Of a stretch of 21,712 nt of DNA, positions 6,673 through 14,201 are shown one piece after another. A program made the position numbers and the translations under genes. Every line of letters begins with the position of its first letter. Positions within the stretch are counted from its first letter, which is position 1. The notes under the pieces are model-generated. The model searched no databases. It saw only the letters and a program-made list of their open reading frames with translations, and was not told where the DNA came from. This DNA is from Candidatus Enterococcus ferrettii. GTDB taxonomy: Bacteria > Bacillota > Bacilli > Lactobacillales > Enterococcaceae. The stretch is from contig NZ_JAFREL010000085.1 in assembly GCF_017377655.1 (NCBI RefSeq), positions 1-21,712 of the forward strand, read 5' to 3'.

Positions 6673-7419
6673 CTATTTTCTAATAACAAATTTTTCTCTA
6701 AAAGTATCAATGTAATCTTTTTGGATTTTTAAGCCTTCGAACAAGTACCCCTCGAAAGATCCATATGTTTTGTTTAAAACTTCTTGAGCGTGTATTAAAT
6801 AAGATTTATCAACTAACAAAGCGATGCTTAAAGCCTCTAACTGATCTTTAGTTAAGGTTGATTTAAAAGTTGAGAGAATTTCTCTGTTGATAGACACACG
6901 AGAACTGTTCGTTTTTAGGTAATCATTCATTATTTGTTCATCCGTTGCACCAGCAATTTTTAATATAATTGCCGCAGCAATTCCGGTACGATCTTTCCCA
7001 GCAAAACAATGAAAAACCAATGGGGTGTTTTTATCTAGAATCCCTTCAAGAAACTGTTTGTAGCCTTCTATTGCTGACTCACTAGTAATTAAAGAACTGT
7101 ATGTTTCGATCATCGCATTTTTCACATTTTTACTGTCAATACCCTGCATGTTGTTCAGTGCGGCCATATTAATAGACGCAACTGATTGTAAAATATCGAT
7201 ATTTTCTTTTTCTATACCATCAATTTCCGTGTCTGGTTGTTCCTCAATCTCTTGTGCACTTCTAAAATCATATATTTTTTTAATTTCATAATCCTTCTTC
7301 AGAATACGAATATCTTGCGCACTTAAATCGGTCAATTGTCCACTTCTATAAAAATAACCGGATTTAAAGTTTCCAGCTTCTACAGGTATTCCACCAATAT
7401 CTCTAAAATTTGCTAACAT
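6673..7419 (-). CDS. Tyrosine/lipid phosphatase, CX5R type (LipA-like)
   Basis: This 248-residue protein has the P-loop HCFAGKDRTG at residues 137-146: Cys138 is the nucleophile and Arg144 binds phosphate, as in the bacterial Y_phosphatase3 group (Listeria LipA, Mycobacterium PtpB-like). The family-typical N-terminus NFRDIGG (4-10) and the YDFRS motif (50-54) are present. The Lys-Asp inside the P-loop (AGKDRTG) is typical of members that act on phosphotyrosine and phosphoinositides. There is no signal peptide. I start it at 7419 because AAAGGGTG lies just upstream; an in-frame ATG at 7473 would sit inside the promoter. It is a single-gene unit transcribed towards the terminator at 6591-6623. 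In pathogens such enzymes can be secreted virulence factors; here that is unsupported. Confidence 0.9.
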   Translation of the reverse strand: MLANFRDIGGIPVEAGNFKSGYFYRSGQLTDLSAQDIRILKKDYEIKKIYDFRSAQEIEEQPDTEIDGIEKENIDILQSVASINMAALNNMQGIDSKNVKNAMIETYSSLITSESAIEGYKQFLEGILDKNTPLVFHCFAGKDRTGIAAAIILKIAGATDEQIMNDYLKTNSSRVSINREILSTFKSTLTKDQLEALSIALLVDKSYLIHAQEVLNKTYGSFEGYLFEGLKIQKDYIDTFREKFVIRK

Positions 7420-7444
7420 AATTTCACCCTTTTCGTTTTTTGCT

Positions 7445-7473
7445 AGTATACACATAGAATAAAAAAGATGCAA
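7445..7473 (-). promoter_or_regulatory. Sigma-A promoter of the phosphatase gene
   Basis: On the minus strand TTGCAT and TATACT are 17 bases apart, with TG immediately upstream of the -10 (extended -10). Transcription would start near 7438, about 20 bases before the start codon at 7419, which rules out the longer reading frame. Confidence 0.7.
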
Positions 7474-8100
7474 AACAAAAAAGTATTCATTTGTCGAAGG
7501 TGCAGGAATCCTTCGTTTTACTAGTAACTAATAAATTCTCGTTTATCTAATGCTGGTCATCTTTTTTCTTTTCAAAATTCAATCCTTCTTTTTTAATCAG
7601 AACTAGGATTGCTCGAGATAGCAATTTTATTATCCTCAAACTATTCCTTTAGCTAACGCACCCCTGCAATTAAGGTTCAAAAATCCGATTGATTCCATTC
7701 CTTGTACCTTGTTTTAAGCTCCCAATTTATCACATCATAAAAATTATGCCTGTAAAGATCAGTTTTATTCACTTATGCAACTCCGTTTCTTTTCGTAAAC
7801 CTCAAAACGATATATGGAGGGACAGCCAATATCAGTGGGTATAAAGACTACTCCTATTTAAAAACTTCTTTAGAAACAGTTATCTGAAATACACAAAATA
7901 GAAAATGTAAACATAGAAAACAATGCATAAACCTATCTTTTCCTCACTCAAATAAAACTGCCAATATAACGGTTTTTCGTAATTTTTATTCCTAAATAAG
8001 TGCTATAGAAGAAAAATATCTGTCGGAATATCCGCCATAAATTACGTATTTTTACCCAAAAATCTGAAGTATTCTAGCTTTAACAGAGAGGAGAGGTGCC
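7474..8100. other. AT-rich stretch with no credible gene, upstream of the urease operon
   Basis: I see no ORF with both a ribosome site and recognisable content. Fragments that could be gene debris include a minus-strand GTG-started reading of 31 residues at 7677-7772 (KTDLYRHNFYDVINWELKTR in its middle) and short plus-strand peptides near 7812. A small hairpin CGAAGG/CCTTCG followed by TTTT lies at 7495-7519. The stretch may be decayed sequence or hold regulatory sites for the urease genes; I could not identify a clear CcpA, CodY or GlnR site. Confidence 0.5.
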
Positions 8101-8129
8101 ATGACAATACCTATTTGATTGGTTATAAA
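8101..8129 (+). promoter_or_regulatory. Probable sigma-A promoter of the urease operon
   Basis: ATGACA (five of six to TTGACA) and TATAAA (five of six to TATAAT) are exactly 17 bases apart. Transcription would start near 8136, giving a leader of about 74 bases before ureI. The preceding GAGAGGAGAGGTGCC plus ATG looks like a translation start, but its frame ends after five codons, so I read the ATG as part of the -35. Confidence 0.65.
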
Positions 8130-8148
8130 AAGTTCTATCTAGTTCAGA

Positions 8149-8191
8149 ATTTTTTAGTGCTATACCAGGTGTAGATTTGTAACTAAAAAAT
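8149..8191 (+). promoter_or_regulatory. Leader hairpin just before the ureI ribosome site
   Basis: ATTTTTTAGT (8149-8158) is perfectly complementary to ACTAAAAAAT (8182-8191), giving a ten-bp AU-rich stem around a 23-base loop. It ends one base before the AGAAGGGAGGAAC ribosome site. It could modulate access to that site or stabilise the message; it lacks the U-tail of a terminator. The function is inferred. Confidence 0.45.
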
Positions 8192-8209
8192 AGAAGGGAG
8201 GAACAAAAC

Positions 8210-8728
8210 ATGTTGGGTGTCATTTTATTGTATGTAGGCATGGTGTTAATGAGTAATGGTTTTTATCGCTTACAAAAAATAAATGATAAATCAATTGCGG
8301 TGATGAATTTGTTTACAGGAGGACTAAGTCTAACTCTAAATCTAGTTGCACTTTCTTACGGAATAATCGCAAACAAGGATAGCGCATGGTTTTATGCCAG
8401 TGCAACAGGTTTACTATTTGCCTTTACCTACTTATACACGGCTGTTAATTCAATTTTCAATTTGGATCAAAAACTATATGGCTGGTTCAGTTTATTCGTC
8501 GCAATTAATGCAATTCCAGCTGGTATTTTATGTTTTCATGGATACGGTGGGAATTCATTGTATGGAATCATCTGGTTTTTATGGGGTATTTTATGGCTCA
8601 CAGGCTTTATCGAAAATACTCTTGGAAAGAATTTAGGAAAATTCGTAGGATATTTAGCGATTGGAGAAGGAATTTTCACTGCTTGGATCCCGGGATTCCT
8701 GATGCTAATTAATTTATGGCCGAAGTAA
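8210..8728 (+). CDS. ureI: Urea channel, AmiS/UreI family
   Basis: This 172-residue inner-membrane protein has six helices (about 2-19, 30-52, 60-83, 90-109, 116-136 and 145-168). It admits urea to the cytoplasm for urease. The helix-5 stretch IIWFLWGILWLTGFIEN carries the Trp/Leu constriction residues and Glu135 of the UreI family, and AIGEGIFTAWIPGFL marks helix 6. The external loop between helices 2 and 3 is short (about NKDSA) and has no histidine; His110, between helices 4 and 5, is the only His in the protein. H. pylori UreI, which is proton-gated, has a long His-rich loop here, whereas Streptococcus salivarius UreI lacks it and is not acid-gated. This channel therefore probably behaves like the streptococcal type. 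GGGAGGAAC precedes the ATG. It is the first gene of the urease operon, 21 bases before ureA. Confidence 0.95.
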   Translation: MLGVILLYVGMVLMSNGFYRLQKINDKSIAVMNLFTGGLSLTLNLVALSYGIIANKDSAWFYASATGLLFAFTYLYTAVNSIFNLDQKLYGWFSLFVAINAIPAGILCFHGYGGNSLYGIIWFLWGILWLTGFIENTLGKNLGKFVGYLAIGEGIFTAWIPGFLMLINLWPK

Positions 8729-8749
8729 GTTGAGAGGAGAAAGAAAAAT

Positions 8750-9052
8750 ATGCAACTGACGACAAGAGAACAAGAAAAAATGATGATCAGTTTGACAGCA
8801 ATGATTGCTCAAAGAAGAAAAGACAAGAAAATCAAATTGAATCATCCCGAAAGCGTCGCTTTGATCACAGATTTAGTTTTGGAAGGGGCTAGAGAAGGAA
8901 AAACTGTTTCAGAATTAATGAATGAGGGACGTATCCTTCTAACAAAAGAAGATGTTATGGAAGGAATTCCGGAAATGATTCCAATGATACAGGTAGAAGC
9001 AACTTTTCCAGACGGTACTAAACTAGTCACAATTCATGATCCTATTCAGTAA
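8750..9052 (+). CDS. ureA: Urease gamma subunit
   Basis: This 100-residue protein is the small gamma chain of the (ABC)3 nickel urease that hydrolyses urea to ammonia and carbamate in the cytoplasm. It has the standard length and landmarks: [10 protein letters not shown] at the N-terminus, [22 protein letters not shown] in the first half, GREG-like [11 protein letters not shown] in slightly varied form ([11 protein letters not shown], about 51-61), and the C-terminal [29 protein letters not shown] with the typical proline-rich ending. GAGAGGAGAAAG lies upstream of the ATG, and the gene follows ureI by 21 bases. It has no catalytic residues of its own; it packs against UreC in the trimer. In bacteria with separate A, B and C chains, as here, the three-gene order is the ancestral form, unlike the fused chain of Helicobacter. 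Confidence 0.97.
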   Translation: MQLTTREQEKMMISLTAMIAQRRKDKKIKLNHPESVALITDLVLEGAREGKTVSELMNEGRILLTKEDVMEGIPEMIPMIQVEATFPDGTKLVTIHDPIQ

Positions 9053-9089
9053 AAATAGGCATAATCTTTTTGATTAAGGAGGAAAGTAA

Positions 9090-9416
9090 ATGATTCCAGG
9101 AGAATACAAATTAGCAAACGATCCAGTTTCATGTAATGAAGGCTACGATGCAATCACATTAGAAGTCAAAAATGTAGGTGACCGCGCAGTTCAAGTTGGC
9201 TCACATTTTCATTTCTATGAAGCGAATGAAGAGGGCTTAAAATTTGATCGTAAACAAGCTTGTGGTAAACGGTTGGACATTCCAGCAGGAACAGCAATTC
9301 GTTTCGAACCGGGTGAAACTAGAAAAGTAAATTTAATTGAAATGGGTGGAAAACGCCGCATTTTTGGTTTTAACAATAAAGTAAATGGTTATTTGGATGA
9401 TGATCGTAAAGCGTAA
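9090..9416 (+). CDS. ureB: Urease beta subunit
   Basis: This 108-residue protein is the beta chain of the three-subunit urease. It opens with [18 protein letters not shown], the usual MIPGE start, followed by [25 protein letters not shown]. The SHFHF motif at about 42-46 is a family hallmark, with the next [36 protein letters not shown] block making the typical jelly-roll-like strands. The length is normal. TAAGGAGGAAAG sits seven bases before the ATG. It lies 37 bases after ureA and 29 bases before the preferred ureC start. The C-terminus ends in [15 protein letters not shown], slightly basic and of ordinary length. No active-site metal ligands are in this chain; they come from UreC. Confidence 0.97.
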   Translation: MIPGEYKLANDPVSCNEGYDAITLEVKNVGDRAVQVGSHFHFYEANEEGLKFDRKQACGKRLDIPAGTAIRFEPGETRKVNLIEMGGKRRIFGFNNKVNGYLDDDRKA

Positions 9417-9445
9417 ACACCCAAATAATGGAAAAGAGGGAAAAT

Positions 9446-11167
9446 ATGAGCTTTGAAATGGATAGAAATAAGTATTCGCAAATGTTTGGCCCTGTACTAG
9501 GCGATAGTGTACGGCTAGGAGATACTAATTTATTTGCGGCAATTGAAAAAGATTATACGGTTCATGGTCAAGAAAGTAAATTCGGCGGCGGAAAAGTACT
9601 AAGAGATGGAATGGGTGTCAGTGCAACTGAGACTCGTAGGGCAAATCCTTTAGTTGCGGACACGATTATCACAAATGCCACGATTGTTGATTACACTGGA
9701 ATCATTAAAGCTGACATCGGTATTCGTGATGGAAAAATCTTTGCTATAGGCAAAGGCGGTAATCCCGATAATATGGATAATATTGACTTTGTTGTTGGAG
9801 CAAGCACTGAAGCAATTTCAGCTGAAGGTTTGATTGTAACTGCTGGCGGCTTAGATATTCATGTTCATTTTATTTCCCCAGGATTAGCGCATGCAGGTCT
9901 GGATAACGGAATTACGACACTATTTGGTGGTGGAACAGGTCCGGCAGATGGAACAAACTCTGCCACAACTTCTCCAGGTAAATGGCACATAGAGAAAATG
10001 CTGCAATCAGCAGAATCGTTACCAATCAATATGGGGGTTATGGCAAAAGGTTCTGGCGCAACGCCAGATACGATTGCAGAACAGATTGAAGCAGGAGCAA
10101 TGGCAATCAAAACCCATGAAGACTGGGGTGCGACGAGTGCAGGAATTGATAATTCATTAAAGGCAGCTGATAAATACGATGTTCAGTTTGCTGTTCATAC
10201 TGACTCATTAAACGAAGGTGGCTTTGTTGGCAATACCTTAGATGCTTTTGCAGGTAGAACGGTTCATACGTTCCATACAGAAGGGGCCGGCGGTGGACAT
10301 GCGCCTGATATTATGGTGGTAGCAGGGCATGATAATGTGTTGCCATCTTCAACAAATCCTACCAATCCTTATACAACCAACGAAATCAGCGAACTGTTTG
10401 ATATGGTTATGGTTTGTCATAATTTAGATCCTAAACTGCCTGAAGATGTCTCATTCGCAGAATCACGAGTTCGTAAACAAACAATTGCGGCTGAAGATGT
10501 CCTTCATGACATGGGAGCATTGAGTATCATGACTTCTGATGCAATGGCAATGGGACGTGTTGGTGAAGTTGCAATGCGTTGTTGGCAATTAGCAGACAAA
10601 ATGAAAAAACAACGCGGACCTTTAGATGGTGATACAGAATTTAATGACAACAATCGTATCAAACGTTATGTAGCTAAATACACCATCAATCCAGCAATCA
10701 CAAATGGAGTCTCAGATTATATTGGTTCTGTTGAAGAAGGTAAATTTGCCGACTTAGTGATTTGGGAACCAGCTAAATTTGGAACGAAACCAAAAATGGT
10801 TTTGAAAATGGGGATGATCACATATGGTGTAATGGGTGATGCAAGTTCAAGCCTACCAACACCACAACCTCGTTTGATGAGAGACTTATTTGGTGCTTGT
10901 GGAAAAGCAGTTGAAACGACTAATATTACGTTTGTTTCTCAATATGCCTATGATCACAATGCTAAAGAAGCAATTGGTTTGAATAAAGTCGTTTTACCTG
11001 TTCATAACACTCGAAATCTAACTAAACGAGATATGAAATTAAACAACTATAGTCCAAAAACAATCACGGTTGATCCGCATACGTTCGATGTAAAAATTGA
11101 TGACGAATTAATTACCTGTGATCCCGTTGAGGCAATTTCATTAAGTCAACGCTATTACTTATTCTAA
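9446..11167 (+). CDS. ureC: Urease alpha subunit (catalytic, nickel-dependent)
   Basis: This protein has 573 residues from the ATG at 9446, chosen because AAGAGGG lies just upstream and [16 protein letters not shown] is the family's usual opening; an ATG at 9428 would add six residues containing that ribosome site. Active-site residues fall five positions beyond Klebsiella numbering: nickel ligands His139 and His141 (HVHF), carbamylated Lys222 with substrate-binding His224 ([10 protein letters not shown]), His251, His277 and Asp365 ([12 protein letters not shown]), plus flap residues Cys324 and His325. The flap reads VCHNLDP where VCHHLDP is usual, so the second His is Asn326; the catalytic His325 is kept. 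The metal-binding first strand is GGLDIHVHF rather than GGIDTHVHF. All essential ligands are intact, so the enzyme should be active once loaded by UreDEFG. A 162-base gap with a large inverted repeat separates it from ureE. Confidence 0.98.
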   Translation: MSFEMDRNKYSQMFGPVLGDSVRLGDTNLFAAIEKDYTVHGQESKFGGGKVLRDGMGVSATETRRANPLVADTIITNATIVDYTGIIKADIGIRDGKIFAIGKGGNPDNMDNIDFVVGASTEAISAEGLIVTAGGLDIHVHFISPGLAHAGLDNGITTLFGGGTGPADGTNSATTSPGKWHIEKMLQSAESLPINMGVMAKGSGATPDTIAEQIEAGAMAIKTHEDWGATSAGIDNSLKAADKYDVQFAVHTDSLNEGGFVGNTLDAFAGRTVHTFHTEGAGGGHAPDIMVVAGHDNVLPSSTNPTNPYTTNEISELFDMVMVCHNLDPKLPEDVSFAESRVRKQTIAAEDVLHDMGALSIMTSDAMAMGRVGEVAMRCWQLADKMKKQRGPLDGDTEFNDNNRIKRYVAKYTINPAITNGVSDYIGSVEEGKFADLVIWEPAKFGTKPKMVLKMGMITYGVMGDASSSLPTPQPRLMRDLFGACGKAVETTNITFVSQYAYDHNAKEAIGLNKVVLPVHNTRNLTKRDMKLNNYSPKTITVDPHTFDVKIDDELITCDPVEAISLSQRYYLF

Positions 11168-11178
11168 GTGAAACAGGA

Positions 11179-11280
11179 GGTTGGAACAAAAGAGCTGGTC
11201 TATCGAAAAACTGCTTGCTTATGTATTAGTTATGAAGAACAGATTTTTTAACTGCATTGATCAAAGCTTTTGTTCCAATC
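11179..11280 (+). repeat. Long inverted repeat in the ureC-ureE gap (element A)
   Basis: GGTTGGAACAAAAG (11179-11192) pairs with CTTTTGTTCCAATC (11267-11280), 14 pairs with one G-U, and three more pairs can be added outside. They enclose 74 bases. There is no U-tail, so it is not a simple terminator. The outer arm shares TGGAACAAA with the element at 14075-14122 (read on the minus strand). It may be a dispersed intergenic palindrome, a known kind of element in enterococci and relatives, or a processing or attenuation site between the structural and accessory urease genes. Confidence 0.7.
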
Positions 11281-11329
11281 TTTCATTAATTTTGAATGAG
11301 AATTAAAAAAGTTAAATAGGAGGTAATTT

Positions 11330-11785
11330 ATGATTTTAACAGCAATAGATACAACTGTGAGTGAACTTACAGATATAGAAAAGTATCATGTAGAAACTGT
11401 GATTTTAAATAGTGATGAACTAAATAAAAAAATCATTCGGGTAAAAACTGATCACGGAAACGAATACGGCATTCGTCTTTCAAATGAGGATGAAGAGTTG
11501 CACCATGGGGCTATTTTTTTCTTGGATGATCATAATTTAGTACTAATCACTGTTCGGTTAGAGGAAATGATCATTATTAGTCCAAAAACAATGGACGAAA
11601 TGGGTGAAATTGCTCATATGCTAGGAAATACGCATAAGCCTGTCGTTGTGGAAGAGGGAAATATCGTTTTAGAGGTTGATCCAACAGTGATTGCTTTGTT
11701 AGAAAAAAAGCAAGTTGATTATAAAATCGAAAACATCAAACTAAAAAAACCATTGAAGCACGTGGACTTATCTCATGAACATTAA
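11330..11785 (+). CDS. ureE: Urease accessory protein UreE (nickel carrier)
   Basis: This 151-residue cytosolic metallochaperone delivers nickel to the UreG-UreF-UreD complex. The N-terminal half is the strand-rich domain (KKIIRVKTDHGNEYGIRLSNEDEELHHGAIFF), and the C-terminal half, the nickel-binding ferredoxin-like domain, contains MGEIAHMLGNTHKPVVVEEGNIVLEVD. Here His residues at about 97 (AHMLGN) and 102 (THKPV) match the conserved HxLGNxH(x)P nickel site. The C-terminal tail is short and carries only three histidines (KHVDLSHEH), unlike the His-rich tails of Klebsiella-type UreE. It therefore acts mainly as a carrier, not as a nickel store. AATAGGAGGTAA precedes the ATG. It overlaps ureF by 11 bases. 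Confidence 0.95.
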   Translation: MILTAIDTTVSELTDIEKYHVETVILNSDELNKKIIRVKTDHGNEYGIRLSNEDEELHHGAIFFLDDHNLVLITVRLEEMIIISPKTMDEMGEIAHMLGNTHKPVVVEEGNIVLEVDPTVIALLEKKQVDYKIENIKLKKPLKHVDLSHEH

Positions 11786-12479
11786 TGGGCAAAAGCTTGA
11801 AAATTATATGGATGTATTACAAGTTTGTGATTCAACCTTCCCTATTGGAACCTTTAACCATTCATTTGGAATGGAAAACTATATAAGAACGGATAGAGTG
11901 ACAAATACAGATGAATTTGAGCTGTGGCTGGATACCTATTTAAAAACACAATTCAAATATGGAGAAGGGCTATTGATTGCTTTATGTTTCGATGCCTTGG
12001 AAAAAAATGAAATTGAAAAAATTTGGACCTATGACTCCATTATAACCTGTTCTTCACAAGCAAGCGAGACGAGAAATGGGACAAAAATGATCGCGAAACA
12101 AATGATCGATTTGGTTCAAACGTTGCACTGTATACCACTTTTAACGGAATACAAAAAATTAATTAGAGAAGATCAGGTGTATGGAAATCCAGCTATCGTT
12201 TTTTCTATATTTGCTCATTTCAAAGGATTAGAAGTTCAAGAAGCGATCTTATTATACGGATATAGTATTAATTCCACAATGATTCAAAATGCAGTTCGTG
12301 CCGTACCGTTAGGCCAAAAAAGCGGACAATTGATTTTAAAACGTACGTTTGCTTTGTTAGAAAGCATTGTCCAAGAAATTGAAACACTGGATAGCTCATA
12401 TCTAGGTGCAAATGTTCCTGGTATCGAGTTATCGCAAATTCAACATGAAGTACAAATTTTTCGATTATTTATGTCTTAG
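11775..12479 (+). CDS. ureF: Urease accessory protein UreF
   Basis: This 234-residue, all-helical protein bridges UreD and UreG in the urease activation complex, gates the GTPase and contributes to the nickel tunnel. The opening LQVCDSTFPIGTFNHSFGMENYI (about 15-37) is the family signature, with SFPIGxFxHSxGxE features. The central run has ETRNGTKMIAKQMIDLV, and later come GNPAIVFSIFAHF and LLYGYSINSTMIQNAVRAVPLGQKSGQ, which include the conserved Val-Arg-x-x-Pro-Leu-Gly-Gln stretch near 176-184. The length is typical. The start overlaps the end of ureE by 11 bases and only a weak ribosome site (GTGGA) is present, suggesting translational coupling. The stop codon overlaps the AGGAGG site of ureG. 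Confidence 0.94.
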   Translation: MNINGQKLENYMDVLQVCDSTFPIGTFNHSFGMENYIRTDRVTNTDEFELWLDTYLKTQFKYGEGLLIALCFDALEKNEIEKIWTYDSIITCSSQASETRNGTKMIAKQMIDLVQTLHCIPLLTEYKKLIREDQVYGNPAIVFSIFAHFKGLEVQEAILLYGYSINSTMIQNAVRAVPLGQKSGQLILKRTFALLESIVQEIETLDSSYLGANVPGIELSQIQHEVQIFRLFMS

Positions 12480-12491
12480 GAGGAAAAACAG

Positions 12492-13103
12492 ATGAAAAAA
12501 ACAGTAGTGATCGGCGTTGGTGGTCCCGTAGGATCAGGTAAAACGCTACTTATTGAACGATTAGTAAGACAAACGAGTGAAGACCTGAACGTAGCGGTGA
12601 TTACGAACGATATTTACACTAAAGAAGATGCAAATTTTTTAGCAAAAAATTCTATCTTAAGCGAAGATCGTATTATTGGAGTAGAAACAGGGGGCTGTCC
12701 TCACACAGCAATTCGTGAAGATGCTTCAATGAACTTTGCGGCTATCGAACAATTAAAAGATCGGTTTGAAGATTTAGATATTATCTTTTTGGAAAGTGGT
12801 GGCGATAATCTGGCTGCAACCTTCAGTCCGGAATTGGTCGATGCATCTATTTACATCATTGACGTAGCGCAAGGGGAAAAGATCCCAAGAAAAGCAGGTC
12901 AAGGAATGATCAAAAGTGACTTGTTTATCATCAATAAAATTGACTTAGCACCCTATGTTGGAGCTGATTTAGATGTGATGAGAAAAGATACCCAAGTATT
13001 TAGAGATGAGAACACGTTTCTATTTACCAATTTAAAAGATCAAGAAGGCTTAGAATCTGTTGACAATTGGATACGTCATAATGTTTTATTAGAAGGTTTG
13101 TAA
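12492..13103 (+). CDS. ureG: Urease accessory GTPase UreG
   Basis: This 203-residue SIMIBI-class GTPase drives nickel insertion into urease. The P-loop GGPVGSGKT is at residues 10-18. [15 protein letters not shown] at 37-50 is the family switch region, and [16 protein letters not shown] at 64-79 holds the nickel-binding Cys69-Pro-His71 motif across the dimer. ESGGDNL at 101-107 is the Walker B/G3-type stretch. [13 protein letters not shown] at 148-160 gives the guanine-specific NKxD motif. There is no N-terminal His-rich extension. AGGAGGAAA precedes the ATG, and ureD begins one base after the stop. All known functional residues are present. The protein has the standard UreG length and lacks anything suggesting fusion to HypB. 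Confidence 0.97.
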   Translation: MKKTVVIGVGGPVGSGKTLLIERLVRQTSEDLNVAVITNDIYTKEDANFLAKNSILSEDRIIGVETGGCPHTAIREDASMNFAAIEQLKDRFEDLDIIFLESGGDNLAATFSPELVDASIYIIDVAQGEKIPRKAGQGMIKSDLFIINKIDLAPYVGADLDVMRKDTQVFRDENTFLFTNLKDQEGLESVDNWIRHNVLLEGL

Positions 13104-13104
13104 T

Positions 13105-13953
13105 ATGAAGCAGAATATAGATGGATTGATCCAGATGACATTTGTAAATCGTAGTAAACGTACAATTGCTTCAAAAGTTTATCATGAGGGAAATTCAAGA
13201 GTATCTTCTAATATTCCTCTACCTAACGAAAAGACACCCTACTATTTCTTTATCAGCACTGGCGGCGGCTTTATTGAAGGTGAAAAATATGAAGTAGATA
13301 TGATGATTGACAAAGAAGCTCATGCGATAGTAACGACGCAAGCACCAACCTATGTTTATAAGTGTGAAAACGGCATTCAAACAAAACAAACGGTTCATAT
13401 AGACTTAAAGGAAGAATGTACTTTTGAATATTTAACGGATGAAGTCATTCCATACAAGAATTCGATATATAAACAAGAAACAATCATTCGCATGAAAGAT
13501 AGTTCAACTATCGCTTTAATTGATGGTGTCACCGCAGGTTGGTCAGAAGATGAAAAACCATTTCAATATACAGACCTGCAAATGAAAACGACGATTCTCA
13601 TGAATGATCGCTTGATCTACAATGATCATCTGATTTGCGAACCGCGAATGAATGATATGGCATCGCTAGGACACTTTGAAGGTCATTCGAATTATAATAG
13701 TTTGATTATTGTTAGCCCTAAATGTACTGACGAAGTAATTGAAAGAATCAGAGAAAAATTGACTGCAATGGATACAGATATTGAGTTTGGACTTTCAACA
13801 TTAGAAAAACCTGGTTTTGTGTTACGAACTTTAGGAGATAAAAGCGAAAAAAACAGAAAAGTTTTAATGGCTGCTTTAAATTGTTTTCGTATAGAACAAC
13901 TGAAAGCACCTGAATTAAATCTCAGTAAAAATGAGCATTATTTTCAAAAGTGA
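13105..13953 (+). CDS. ureD: Urease accessory protein UreD (UreH)
   Basis: This 282-residue cytosolic scaffold binds apo-urease and recruits UreF and UreG. Typical features include the early beta strand with SKVYHEGNSRVSSNI, the YYFFISTGGGFIEGEKYEVDMMID block (about 46-70, the classic GGG...GD/EY segment), VTTQAPTYVYKCENGIQTKQTVHID (about 90-114), YLTDEVIPYKNSIYKQET near 123-140, and ALIDGVTAGWSEDEKPFQY near 148-170. The length is normal. It starts one base after the ureG stop and relies on coupling, since no good ribosome site is seen. It ends the urease operon proper; the 248-base gap after it contains a palindromic element but no clear terminator, so read-through into the methyltransferase and nik genes is possible. 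Confidence 0.94.
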   Translation: MKQNIDGLIQMTFVNRSKRTIASKVYHEGNSRVSSNIPLPNEKTPYYFFISTGGGFIEGEKYEVDMMIDKEAHAIVTTQAPTYVYKCENGIQTKQTVHIDLKEECTFEYLTDEVIPYKNSIYKQETIIRMKDSSTIALIDGVTAGWSEDEKPFQYTDLQMKTTILMNDRLIYNDHLICEPRMNDMASLGHFEGHSNYNSLIIVSPKCTDEVIERIREKLTAMDTDIEFGLSTLEKPGFVLRTLGDKSEKNRKVLMAALNCFRIEQLKAPELNLSKNEHYFQK

Positions 13954-14074
13954 TTCATAGAATGTATACTCACGACCGGAGATAAAGAAGTTAATTCGAC
14001 TATTGGCAACGATGAAAAATAATTGAGTGATTTCGATTACTTTAAAAAAGTTTTTTCACCATTTTTTTGGATTT

Positions 14075-14122
14075 GAAGCTCTAACAAAGCATTAAGAAAT
14101 TGGTGCTTTGTTCCAGCCCTTC
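14075..14122 (-). repeat. Palindromic element in the gap after ureD (element B)
   Basis: AACAAAGCA (14083-14091) pairs with TGCTTTGTT (14104-14112) around a 12-base loop, and outer GAAG/CTTC-type pairs extend the hairpin to 14075-14122. It has no U-tail. Read on the minus strand it contains GGGCTGGAACAAAGCACC, matching the TGGAACAAA core of element A. Upstream, AGTGATTTCGATTACT (about 14025) is a loose inverted repeat that could be an operator. No convincing promoter for the nickel genes was seen in this gap. Confidence 0.6.
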
Positions 14123-14201
14123 CTTAAATTCGAACAAATGGTGAGAAAATCCTTAGTTCGTAACAAAATCATAGACACTTATGGAACAGGAGAAAAATGA
14201 G

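Noticed and set aside
7900..7930. Possible catabolite (cre) site near TGTAAACATAGAAAACA upstream of ureI
   Set aside because: It lacks the central CG and the symmetric arms of a cre site; I could not support it. No CodY or GlnR box was found either.
8101..8118. ATG with an excellent-looking ribosome site (GAGAGGAGAGGTGCC) as a gene start
   Set aside because: The frame stops after five codons, and the ATG fits better as the first bases of the ureI promoter -35 element.
11179..11280. A nickel riboswitch between ureC and ureE
   Set aside because: The four-way junction sequence motifs of the known nickel/cobalt riboswitch class are not visible; only a simple long inverted repeat is present.
14075..14122. 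Hairpin after ureD as a rho-independent terminator of the urease operon
   Set aside because: The right arm is followed by CCAGCCCTTCC and not a T-run, so ordinary termination is not supported.
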